Positions 55,027 to 62,515 of a DNA stretch of 64,000 nucleotides are shown here, piece after piece. Within the stretch, counting starts at the first letter, position 1. Every line of letters starts with the position of its first letter. The position numbers and the translations under genes were made by a program. The notes under the pieces were generated by a model that did no database searches, was not told the origin of the DNA, and was given only the letters and a program-made list of their open reading frames with translations. This DNA is from M30B19 sp041741535 (GTDB lineage: Bacteria > Planctomycetota > Planctomycetia > Pirellulales > Pirellulaceae). Location: contig JBGSJV010000167.1 of assembly GCA_041741535.1 (NCBI GenBank), positions 1-64,000 of the forward strand, written 5' to 3'.

Positions 55027-56196
55027 TCAGTTTTTGAGGACCGACCGCAGGATTCCCAGCCCGATGGCCATTGTGACCACATTGCTGGCCCACAGACTAT
55101 AGGGCGGCAAGTGTCCCGAGCGAACGGCATCGGAAACAATAGCCAAGATTGGGTAATAGACGATCAGGATCGGGATGAAGCAGAACAGAAAGATGCTCCA
55201 AGAATCGGAAAATCGAAAGCGGATTGCAACCGCTGCGCCGACCACAGCAAAAGCCAAGCAACTGAACCCACCGGCCCAACGTCGGACCCCCTCGATCTGC
55301 AGTTTCTTGAGGCGGTAAATTGCCTGATCCAGCTCCTGGGTTTTGACCGACCACTGCGAGGTCTCCGCCCAATCATGGCGTCCCCCGACCAGTCCCAAGG
55401 CCAACTGACCGGCCATTTCCGCTTTCAGAACTCGTACTTTCGCGTCCTGGCGTTCAATCTCGCCCGCCAGTTCCTGACTTGGGATCACCGCCGGGCTCGC
55501 GTGGACGTCACTTTTCTTGATCAGGTGTTCGAGACTTATGGATTCGCGGAACTCGTTTGGAAACCGAAAACTCGCGTCCTTCGTTTCCAACTCGCCATTC
55601 TGCGCGATTAATACAAGCTGATTCTCGCTCGGATCGCAGTCCAATTGTGCCGAGGCGGAAACGAGCCGCATCTTGCCCTCCAATTCAATTACGGGCCGAA
55701 TCAATGATTGCCCAGCGACATCGTCGACGCGAATCGAGATCGGCCCTTTGCGATAGGCCCGCTGCGTGGTCAAGGCCCCGTAAATCGTGTGATGCACCGA
55801 ATGTAAAACGATTCGATACATTCCGGTCCGCCCCCACGGCACCGCGACATCCGTGAGATAAACTGTGATAAAACTGAGCGCCAAGGCCAAAATCACGGCC
55901 GGCTGAATGACCCGCCATGGCGAGATTCCCAGGGCTTTGATGGCCACGATTTCATTATCAGCGGCCATCCGACCGTAAACCGAGCATACCGCGAACAAAA
56001 TTGTCCCGGGGACCGCAAAAATCAACGCCCCGGGGATGGCGTAGGGAATCAACTGCAAGGCCGTGAGAGGGGTCAGGCTTTCCCGCAACATGTCCTGGAC
56101 GACAAAGACCAACATGATCACACTAGTAAGGCCGACGAGCGCCACCAGGAAAACGCGAAGCAGCTCCTGAATGATGGTGCGAGTTAGCGCGTTCAT
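55027..56196 (-). CDS. LptF/LptG-family permease (YjgP/YjgQ)
   Basis: 389 residues. Start at 56196 (MNALTRTIIQELLRVFLVAL), where the first membrane helix begins. Helices 1-3 are near the N-terminus, a periplasmic beta-jellyroll occupies about 130-260, and helices 4-6 are at the C-terminus (FSCLAFAVVGAAVAIRFRF, SIFLFCFIPILIVYYPILA, VVTMAIGLGILRSV). This is the fold of the permease subunits that extract lipopolysaccharide from the inner membrane with LptB. It is unpaired here, and which of the F or G roles it fills cannot be told. A coiled-coil segment (about 255-315) in the periplasmic part is longer than usual. Confidence 0.83.
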   Translation of the reverse strand: MNALTRTIIQELLRVFLVALVGLTSVIMLVFVVQDMLRESLTPLTALQLIPYAIPGALIFAVPGTILFAVCSVYGRMAADNEIVAIKALGISPWRVIQPAVILALALSFITVYLTDVAVPWGRTGMYRIVLHSVHHTIYGALTTQRAYRKGPISIRVDDVAGQSLIRPVIELEGKMRLVSASAQLDCDPSENQLVLIAQNGELETKDASFRFPNEFRESISLEHLIKKSDVHASPAVIPSQELAGEIERQDAKVRVLKAEMAGQLALGLVGGRHDWAETSQWSVKTQELDQAIYRLKKLQIEGVRRWAGGFSCLAFAVVGAAVAIRFRFSDSWSIFLFCFIPILIVYYPILAIVSDAVRSGHLPPYSLWASNVVTMAIGLGILRSVLKN

Positions 56197-56355
56197 GGGG
56201 TGGGAAATCGTGTCGCCATTGGGTTTAGTTTTCGCGATCCAAAGAGAGCGCAACCAGACCCACTGTAGCGTTTATTCGAAAAACATGAAACGTCGAATGG
56301 TTGAACCTACTTCTGACCGGGATACGTTTTACGACCAAATTGAGGAAAAGCACCC

Positions 56356-57828
56356 ATGCGAATCGGTCCAAAGCACATTTTTGTTTTCGGCGTCGCTGTT
56401 GTACTGGCGTCTTTAAGTGCTGGAAAATGCGTGGCCCAATACGGGGAGGTCGCTCCGCCTCCCGCGGAACTCGCGAACGGATTTGATACGATCTCCGCAG
56501 CGCAAGCCGAGCAATGGCTGGGTTTGTTGGCGGGTCCGCAATTTGACGGTCGAGGCACTGGGCAAGTTGGCTACAACAAGGCCGCTCATTGGGTCGCTGG
56601 AAAGTTGGCGGAATTTGGACTTGAGCCGGTTGGTGACGGCGAAACTTATTTCCAAATGATGCCGATTACTCGCCGACTTCCCGAAATTGATCAATGCCGG
56701 ATTTTAGGCCCCGGCGATACCGTCATCGAAGGTGCTGGGAATTTGGGAATTGAACGATACGTGGATCAAGGCGAAGTCCGTGGGCAAGCCGTCTTTATTA
56801 GTTTTGTTGGTGCGCGACCTGAATTGGCCGAGGACCTGGACCTGCGCGAAAAAATTATCATTTACACCGCGGATGAAGCGGCCGCACCGTCGGTCCCGCG
56901 ATTGTTGGCACGCCAACGACCCAGTGCAACCATGCGTCTCATCGAATCCGCACCAGTTTCGGCACCACAAACCCTGTTCCCGGGTCGCCGGAGTCGCTCG
57001 ACCAGTGTATCGGGGACACTACGACGCGCCGAAGGACTGCGATTGGCAACGGCCTGCGGCGCGCCCGAAGGTTGGGAGGGGGCGGGAAAAGTGTTTCAGT
57101 CGGGACAGGACGTAACGCTAAGTCTTCAGCTTCGCGAACAACCGGCCGGTGCCCCCAACGTGATTGCTTGGCTGGAGGGATCGGACCCGGAACTGAAACA
57201 CGAATACGTCGTTATCGGAGCCCATTTGGATCATCTTGGCTTCAGTGGCGATCAGCTCTTTCCAGGAGCCGACGATAATGGTTCGGGGTCGGTCGCCGTG
57301 TTGAGCATTGCTCGGGCAATGGCTGCGAATCCGATCAAACCAAAACGTAGCGTCCTGTTTATGTGGTTTACGGCCGAAGAAGTTGGCTTGCTGGGGTCTC
57401 GCTATTACACAGACAATCCGATTCTGCCGCTTGAGAACATGACCTGTATGTTCAACATCGACATGGTCGGGCGCAACGAAGACCAAGGTGAAGGGGATGC
57501 CAACGCGGACAACGAAGGCCACATTCATTTGGTTGGCAGCCAACGTGGTGAAACGAAGTTGCACGACTTGATTCTTGATGTCAACAAACATGTCGGCTTC
57601 GAATTCGAGATGGACATGGAAAGTGTTTGGAACCGCAGCGATCAAGTCAATTTCTACAACCACGGTGTTCCGGTCGCGTTTATGTTTGGTGGCTTCCATC
57701 CCGACTACCATCAACCGACGGATAAACCAGAAAAAATCAACTACTTGAAGATCCAGTCGGCCGCGCGATTGTATTATCTGGCCGTTCATGCGGCTGCCAA
57801 TCACGGTCGTTTTCCCATGAACAAATAG
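56356..57828 (+). CDS. Secreted M28-family metallopeptidase
   Basis: 490 residues with a signal peptide (MRIGPKHIFVFGVAVVLASL, ending KCVAQ). A PA-like insert precedes the catalytic domain. The co-catalytic zinc ligands are visible: H290 in VIGAHLDHLGF, D306/D307 in GADDNGSGS, E341/E342 in FTAEEVGLLGS, D369 in NIDMVGRN, and the last histidine in GFHPDYHQPTDKPEK. Such enzymes are aminopeptidases acting on small peptides outside the cytoplasm. The stop is followed by ilvD after 12 nt, so they may share a transcript although their jobs look unrelated. Confidence 0.9.
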   Translation: MRIGPKHIFVFGVAVVLASLSAGKCVAQYGEVAPPPAELANGFDTISAAQAEQWLGLLAGPQFDGRGTGQVGYNKAAHWVAGKLAEFGLEPVGDGETYFQMMPITRRLPEIDQCRILGPGDTVIEGAGNLGIERYVDQGEVRGQAVFISFVGARPELAEDLDLREKIIIYTADEAAAPSVPRLLARQRPSATMRLIESAPVSAPQTLFPGRRSRSTSVSGTLRRAEGLRLATACGAPEGWEGAGKVFQSGQDVTLSLQLREQPAGAPNVIAWLEGSDPELKHEYVVIGAHLDHLGFSGDQLFPGADDNGSGSVAVLSIARAMAANPIKPKRSVLFMWFTAEEVGLLGSRYYTDNPILPLENMTCMFNIDMVGRNEDQGEGDANADNEGHIHLVGSQRGETKLHDLILDVNKHVGFEFEMDMESVWNRSDQVNFYNHGVPVAFMFGGFHPDYHQPTDKPEKINYLKIQSAARLYYLAVHAAANHGRFPMNK

Positions 57829-57840
57829 ATCGGAAGGTCC

Positions 57841-59520
57841 ATGTCGCCGGATGCTAAGTCGCTCAATTGGAACAGTCGCCACATTACGAAAGGTTGGCAA
57901 CAAGGGGCGACTGCCTTCTACTACGGGCTGGGATTTTCGGAACACGATTTCACGAAAGCCCAAGTTGGAATCGGTGTGCCATTGCTGGAAGGAAATCTAT
58001 GCAATGTTCATGCATATCCCCTGGCAAAAAAAATCGAGCAGTCTTGTCGCGCGGCAGGACTGTTGGGTTTTCTGTTTGGGGTCCCGGCCGTCAGTGACAA
58101 CATCACGCAGGGTTATGCAGGAGGAAGTGCCAGTCTCCCCAGTCGCAACATGATTGCCGCAGCCGCCGAAGCGGTGTGTGGTGCCCACTCGTACGACGCC
58201 GTGATTGGCATGCACAATTGCGACAAAAATGGGCCGGGCTTTGCCATGGGACTGATGCGACTGAACTTTCCCTCGCTGATTGTAAATGGTGGCAGCATAC
58301 GCCCCGGCTGTTATCAGAATGAAAAGATCACGATCTTAGACGTTTATGATAGTCAAGCGGCGGCCGCCGCCGGGGACCTGTCTCCGGAAGTCGCGCGCGG
58401 CATTCTGCGATCGGCTTGCCCTGGTCCCGGTGGATGTGGAATCGCAGCGAGCTTCAATACTTGGGGAATTGCCCTGGAAGCCATGGGCTGGTCGTTGCCT
58501 GGCACGAGCTCAAATCCGGCGGAGTCACCCGAAAAGGATGCAGAGGTCGAGCAAGTTGGAATGGCCCTGCGGTACTTGCTTGAAAAAGACATCCGCCCCA
58601 GTCAGATCATCACTCGTGGCGCTTTGGAGGACGCGACCGCTGCGGTTGCGGCCATGGGTGGTAGTACCAACGCGATCATTCATTTGCTGGCCTTGGCACA
58701 AGAAGCCGGCGTGGACTTCACGCTCCGCGATATTGGACAAGTCCTCCAGCGCACTCCCGTGTTATGCACGTTTGCCCCACGCGGCAAGATGACGATGTTG
58801 GACTTGCATTTGATCGGCGGCACCCCGGCCCTCATCAAACACTTCTTGCAAGAGGGCGTGCTCAAGGGCGAACATCTGACGGTGACGGGCAAGTCGCTCC
58901 GCGAAACTTACGAGTCGTATCCGTCCGCATCGGAAGGTCAAGAAGTTTTGCGTCCCCGCTCCAATCCGATCAACCATCGATCGGATTTGCAGATTTGTTT
59001 TGGGAATGTCGCACCCGATGGCGTTGTCTTCAAAGTATCCAGTTTGAAGGACTCGAGATTCTCCGGACGGGCCATTTGCTTTCGATCGGCTCAAGAGGTC
59101 GCTGAAGCCGCAGCCTCCGGACGAATCCAGCCCGGACATGTGGTCGTGTTGGCGTACTTGGGGCCAGTCGCGGCTGGTATGCCGGAAGTTTTGGTGGCCT
59201 CCGCCGCACTCAACTCCAAAGCGCTGTACGGGAAAGTAGCATTGCTGTCCGATACCCGCGTTTCCGGTGTAACTCATGGCGCGGTCGGTGTGCATTGCTC
59301 TCCCGAAGCCGCAGTGGGTGGTCCCATTGGCTTGGTTCAGGACGGTGACGTGATCCAGTTTGATTTGGACGCGGGCTCCATCCATTGGGAAGTGACTCCT
59401 GATGAGATCGCAGCGCGGCGGCTCACTTGGTCGTGGCAACCGACCTATTCGAAGTCGGGCTACTTGGCGACTTTTGCCCGCCACGTAACCGGCGCCGACA
59501 AAGGTTGTGTACCCGGCTAG
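57841..59520 (+). CDS. ilvD: Dihydroxy-acid dehydratase (IlvD/Edd family)
   Basis: 559 residues. Dehydrates 2,3-dihydroxy-isovalerate to 2-ketoisovalerate in branched-chain amino-acid and pantothenate synthesis, using an iron-sulfur cluster. Candidate cluster cysteines are C54 (NLCNVH), C127 in HNCDKNGPG and C199 in GPGGCGIAASFNT. The first glycines of the usual GGCDK motif are replaced by HN, so this is a divergent subgroup. SDNITQG and ASLPSRNMIAAAAEAV match the Mg region. GGAAGG lies just before the ATG. The related Edd (6-phosphogluconate dehydratase) or sugar-acid dehydratases are possible, but the panB neighbour favours IlvD. Confidence 0.87.
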   Translation: MSPDAKSLNWNSRHITKGWQQGATAFYYGLGFSEHDFTKAQVGIGVPLLEGNLCNVHAYPLAKKIEQSCRAAGLLGFLFGVPAVSDNITQGYAGGSASLPSRNMIAAAAEAVCGAHSYDAVIGMHNCDKNGPGFAMGLMRLNFPSLIVNGGSIRPGCYQNEKITILDVYDSQAAAAAGDLSPEVARGILRSACPGPGGCGIAASFNTWGIALEAMGWSLPGTSSNPAESPEKDAEVEQVGMALRYLLEKDIRPSQIITRGALEDATAAVAAMGGSTNAIIHLLALAQEAGVDFTLRDIGQVLQRTPVLCTFAPRGKMTMLDLHLIGGTPALIKHFLQEGVLKGEHLTVTGKSLRETYESYPSASEGQEVLRPRSNPINHRSDLQICFGNVAPDGVVFKVSSLKDSRFSGRAICFRSAQEVAEAAASGRIQPGHVVVLAYLGPVAAGMPEVLVASAALNSKALYGKVALLSDTRVSGVTHGAVGVHCSPEAAVGGPIGLVQDGDVIQFDLDAGSIHWEVTPDEIAARRLTWSWQPTYSKSGYLATFARHVTGADKGCVPG

Positions 59521-59714
59521 GCTCGGTCATGCTTACCAATTGGGGTAGTGGCGTTGGCGAAACTTTGAATATTCCTGTTAGGAACGACGCTTTGGCGAGC
59601 GTCGCTACGCATAAATTCAAGTGGTGACAGGACCTTTATATCACGCGGCGAGTGAACACGAACTGCCGATTACTCCCGACAGCTTCCGCCTCTTCCACAG
59701 AAAGTAATTTTGGC

Positions 59715-60515
59715 ATGAGTGAGTCTCGACGAACGATGACGGTCCCCCGTTTTCTGGCGGCAAAACGCTCGGGACGAAAACTGACCATGCTCACAGCATA
59801 CGACTATTCATTAGCTCGCGTGGTGGATGAGGCCGGTGTTGACAGCGTGTTGGTTGGCGATTCGTTGGGGATGGTGATGCAGGGCCAACCCAATACGTTA
59901 CCAGTCACCGTCGACGAGATTATTTATCACACCAAATGCGTGTGCCGAGCGGTTCAAAATGCGTTAGTCATCGCGGACTTGCCGTTTCCAGTCAATCACT
60001 TAGGCGTCCACAAGACCATCGAGCTGTCCGCGAGAATCCTGAAGGAGACCGGATGCCACGCGGTCAAGTTGGAAGGGGGTGCCGATCAGGCGTCGGTAAT
60101 CGAGGGACTGGTTCGGGCTGGGATTCCGGTAATGGGCCACGTGGGGCTGCGACCTCAGAATGTCTTGATGATGGGTGGATATCGGGTGCAGCGCGATGGT
60201 GAAGTCTTGTTGGCCGACGCGACGGCCGCCCAAGCAGCCGGGGCGTTTGGCCTGGTATTGGAAGGTATTCCCAGCTTGTTGGCTAAGCAAGTGACGGACC
60301 AGTTGTTGATTCCGACGATTGGCATTGGAGCTGGCCCGGATTGTGACGGCCAAGTGTTGGTGTTGCACGACATGTTAGGACTGACTTCGGGCTCCGTCCC
60401 GAAGTTCGCAAAAGCGTTTTGTAATCTCCGTGAGATCGTCGCTGGCGCGGTGGGCCGATACTGTGACGAAGTTCGACAAGGGACCTTTCCAGACTCGCAA
60501 CATAGCTACGAGTAA
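59715..60515 (+). CDS. panB: 3-methyl-2-oxobutanoate hydroxymethyltransferase
   Basis: 266 residues. Adds a hydroxymethyl group from methylene-tetrahydrofolate to 2-ketoisovalerate, the first committed step to pantothenate. The TIM-barrel motifs are intact: LTAYDYSLARVVDEAGVDSV, VGDSLGMVMQG (Mg aspartate), IADLPFPV, KLEGG, MGHVGLRPQ and IGAGPDCDGQVLVLHDMLG. The start at 59715 (MSESRRTMTVPRF) matches the family; 59652 would add 21 residues. It is 194 nt after ilvD, whose product is its substrate, so this is a functional cluster. Confidence 0.94.
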   Translation: MSESRRTMTVPRFLAAKRSGRKLTMLTAYDYSLARVVDEAGVDSVLVGDSLGMVMQGQPNTLPVTVDEIIYHTKCVCRAVQNALVIADLPFPVNHLGVHKTIELSARILKETGCHAVKLEGGADQASVIEGLVRAGIPVMGHVGLRPQNVLMMGGYRVQRDGEVLLADATAAQAAGAFGLVLEGIPSLLAKQVTDQLLIPTIGIGAGPDCDGQVLVLHDMLGLTSGSVPKFAKAFCNLREIVAGAVGRYCDEVRQGTFPDSQHSYE

Positions 60516-60704
60516 ATCGGATCTTGCCTTCAAACGAACCATCGCGAGCTGGGTTTTCGACGCCGAACCTCAAACAAAGGACGCCCCGTTTTCTATTGGG
60601 GCGGTCCCCGGCCGGAAACAAAGCCTAGGAGAATCTGCCGAGTTTTGTTAGACTGGGACCGGGGCGTTAGGGCAGGATTTCGACAAATCAACTGGGAGTC
60701 CAGC

Positions 60705-61361
60705 GTGGTCTTTTACGAGTCACCTAAAGGTTCGGTGAAAGTGGAATTGGGCAATCGCTATTTGGCGGCCCTTTACGCGTGGTTGTTGCCCGGGGCGGGC
60801 CATTTTTATCAACGCCGGTACACCAAAGGACTGCTGTTTTCGTTGACGGTCCTGACCACTTACTTTGTGGGCTTTTGGCTCGGCGATGGACGGGTCGTCT
60901 ATGCGTCTTGGAAAACCAACGATGTTCGCTGGCAATTCGTGGTGCAATGTTTCGTTGGAGCCCCGACCTTTCCCGCGATCATTCAGGCCGTTAATGCCAA
61001 AGAAAACGTGGCGCCCCTTTGGATCCGAAACTATCGCTACCCGGCCAGTGATCCCGGGGGAAAGCCTGGGACACCAGCGTTTAGCCGCGTGACCGACCCG
61101 AAGGAGTTGACTCGGTTAGCCAATCGGAAAATTCCCGATGGTTTCATGGCGGCTCCGTTTGGCCCCGTGACAACCACCGACCCGGACGTTTTGTCGGCCT
61201 GGCATGCCGAATTGGGACACAATTTTGATATCGCCACGTTGTACACGTTCATTGCCGGGTTGTTGAATTTGTTAGTAATTTACGACGCCTTTGCTGGGCC
61301 AGGCATGTTCTTCGAAGGTAGCGAAGAAGAGGATGAGGACCAAGACAAGGCCGAGTCCTGA
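60705..61361 (+). CDS. Polytopic membrane protein (DUF6677-like)
   Basis: 218 residues starting from a GTG at 60705, chosen because GGGAG at 60693-60697 lies 8 nt upstream; a TTG at 60645 is much weaker. The opening NRYLAALYAWLLPGAGHFYQ, then RRYTKGLLFSLTVLTTYFVG, is the 'AwllPGaGh.y.gr..kG' motif of TM2-like proteins. Four or five helices are visible, plus a polar middle (PASDPGGKPGT) and an acidic tail (GSEEEDEDQDKAES). The family name is from memory and not certain. Probably an inner-membrane protein; no function is known. Confidence 0.7.
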   Translation: MVFYESPKGSVKVELGNRYLAALYAWLLPGAGHFYQRRYTKGLLFSLTVLTTYFVGFWLGDGRVVYASWKTNDVRWQFVVQCFVGAPTFPAIIQAVNAKENVAPLWIRNYRYPASDPGGKPGTPAFSRVTDPKELTRLANRKIPDGFMAAPFGPVTTTDPDVLSAWHAELGHNFDIATLYTFIAGLLNLLVIYDAFAGPGMFFEGSEEEDEDQDKAES

Positions 61362-61432
61362 GGCACCTCAAATTGCGTCACGTCGGAAGTTAAAACCAAT
61401 TCACTCCACATTTGCCGGAGTTCATTAAAGAC

Positions 61433-61627
61433 ATGTTGCAACTACTCACATCGCACTTCATGCATATTTTTCCTTTGGTCGCGGCGGCGTCGATTGTCTA
61501 CGGAGCAACCCGTGACGAACGACCAACATTCGTCATGGCCCATATCCTCCGATCGGCCGTCTGGATGCTGGTATTTCTGGGGGTCATTTTGGTCGTGCTC
61601 TTCCTACTCGGTTGGTGGATTCCGTAG
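61433..61627 (+). CDS. Small inner-membrane protein
   Basis: 64 residues with two hydrophobic helices: FPLVAAASIVYG and SAVWMLVFLGVILVVLFLLG. Between them is a conserved-looking TRDERPTFVMAHILR. ATG at 61433 has GGAG about 12 nt upstream; a TTG at 61412 is an alternative. It is the middle of a run of four plus-strand genes with short gaps. Not recognised; similar two-helix proteins are frequent in planctomycetes. Confidence 0.6.
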   Translation: MLQLLTSHFMHIFPLVAAASIVYGATRDERPTFVMAHILRSAVWMLVFLGVILVVLFLLGWWIP

Positions 61628-61683
61628 AAAGTAATTCCGCCTTTGGGCGGACACGTCATCATACATTGGAGCGACTTAAGCCT

Positions 61684-61929
61684 GTGCCGGAACCAGACCA
61701 ACGATCGATCGCCGACGAACAGTGGGACGCTGGCGAAATGGGTTGTGGCGAGTTGATTTTGAAACTAAATGTTCGACTTAGGAAGATGCAGCCAACGCAA
61801 GTGCTGCACCTGACGGCGTTGGATACGGGTGCCATTGCAGATATTCCTGCATGGTGCAAAATGACTCGGCACACTTTGGTGCGAGCTGAGCATCCCGACT
61901 ATTGGATTGGCCGCCGCACCGATCACTAA
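61684..61929 (+). CDS. TusA/SirA-like sulfur carrier protein
   Basis: 81 residues from a GTG at 61684, with GGAG at 61668-61671. WDAGEMGCGELILKLNVRLR has the TusA cysteine (C21) in the expected place, but the usual CPxP motif reads CGEL, so the proline that shapes the loop is missing. The second half, HLTALDTGAIADIPAWCKMT and HPDYWIGR, fits the family well. TusA proteins relay persulfide sulfur, for example to tRNA thiolation or sulfur oxidation. A longer frame starts at 61612, overlapping the preceding gene. It is 16 nt before the DsrE-like gene. Confidence 0.75.
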   Translation: MPEPDQRSIADEQWDAGEMGCGELILKLNVRLRKMQPTQVLHLTALDTGAIADIPAWCKMTRHTLVRAEHPDYWIGRRTDH

Positions 61930-61945
61930 CTGTAGGAGTTATGAG

Positions 61946-62308
61946 ATGCCAGGAAAGTTCTGTGTCAACCTGACTCGATCAACCGACGATCCCGATCGTG
62001 CGACCGTTGGCTTTGTCGTCGCCAACGCCGCATTGGGCTCGGACAAAGAGACGTTGGTTTTCCTTTCCACCGAGGGAGTTCGGTTGGCCGAGCAAGGCTA
62101 TGCCGAGCAGATTCGTGAGCCTGGTTTTGCGCCGTTGGCGGAATTGATGAGCAGTTTTATTGACGCCGGTGGGCTGGTTTACGTTTGTTCCCCGTGTTTC
62201 AAGAAGCGAGGCTTGTCCGAGGACCGCTTGCTGGCCGGGGTCACTATCGTGGGCGGAGCGAAACTCGTGGAATTTCTGGCGGACGGTACACCCTGCGTGT
62301 CTTTTTGA
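61946..62308 (+). CDS. DsrE-family sulfur-relay protein
   Basis: 120 residues. An AGGAG ribosome site (61934-61938) lies 7 nt before the ATG at 61946. The alpha/beta fold of DsrE/DsrF/PeroxiredoxinF-like proteins is visible: VNLTRSTDDPDRATVGFVVA, TLVFLSTEGVRLAEQGYA and GLVYVCSPCFKKRGL, in which the cysteine pair CxxC is a likely persulfide site. The TusA-like gene sits 16 nt upstream, and such pairs often act together. The sulfur donor and acceptor are not known. Confidence 0.75.
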   Translation: MPGKFCVNLTRSTDDPDRATVGFVVANAALGSDKETLVFLSTEGVRLAEQGYAEQIREPGFAPLAELMSSFIDAGGLVYVCSPCFKKRGLSEDRLLAGVTIVGGAKLVEFLADGTPCVSF

Positions 62309-62515
62309 TCGAGCACTCGTTCCCTCGATAGAACCTCAATCACTTGGTCACAAGATCCGCGGTGTCACCCTACACGAAAATTGGGTCGGTTGTGTTCTGC
62401 ATGGCTCCGGTTTGAAAATCGCGAACCAGTTCGTAATTCAAACGATCTTTCAGCGCCAACCGATCGATCAAGCGGGTTGGCGCGCGGCACCTTTTCTATC
62501 GTGAACCGCCGGGGG

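Noticed and set aside
54933..55139. Upstream extension of the STAS frame
   Set aside because: Overlaps the coding sequence of the LptF/G gene and lacks STAS similarity.
60582..60603. CGCCCC/GGGGCG hairpin after panB as a terminator
   Set aside because: Stem of six pairs with a 10-nt loop and no uridine tract.
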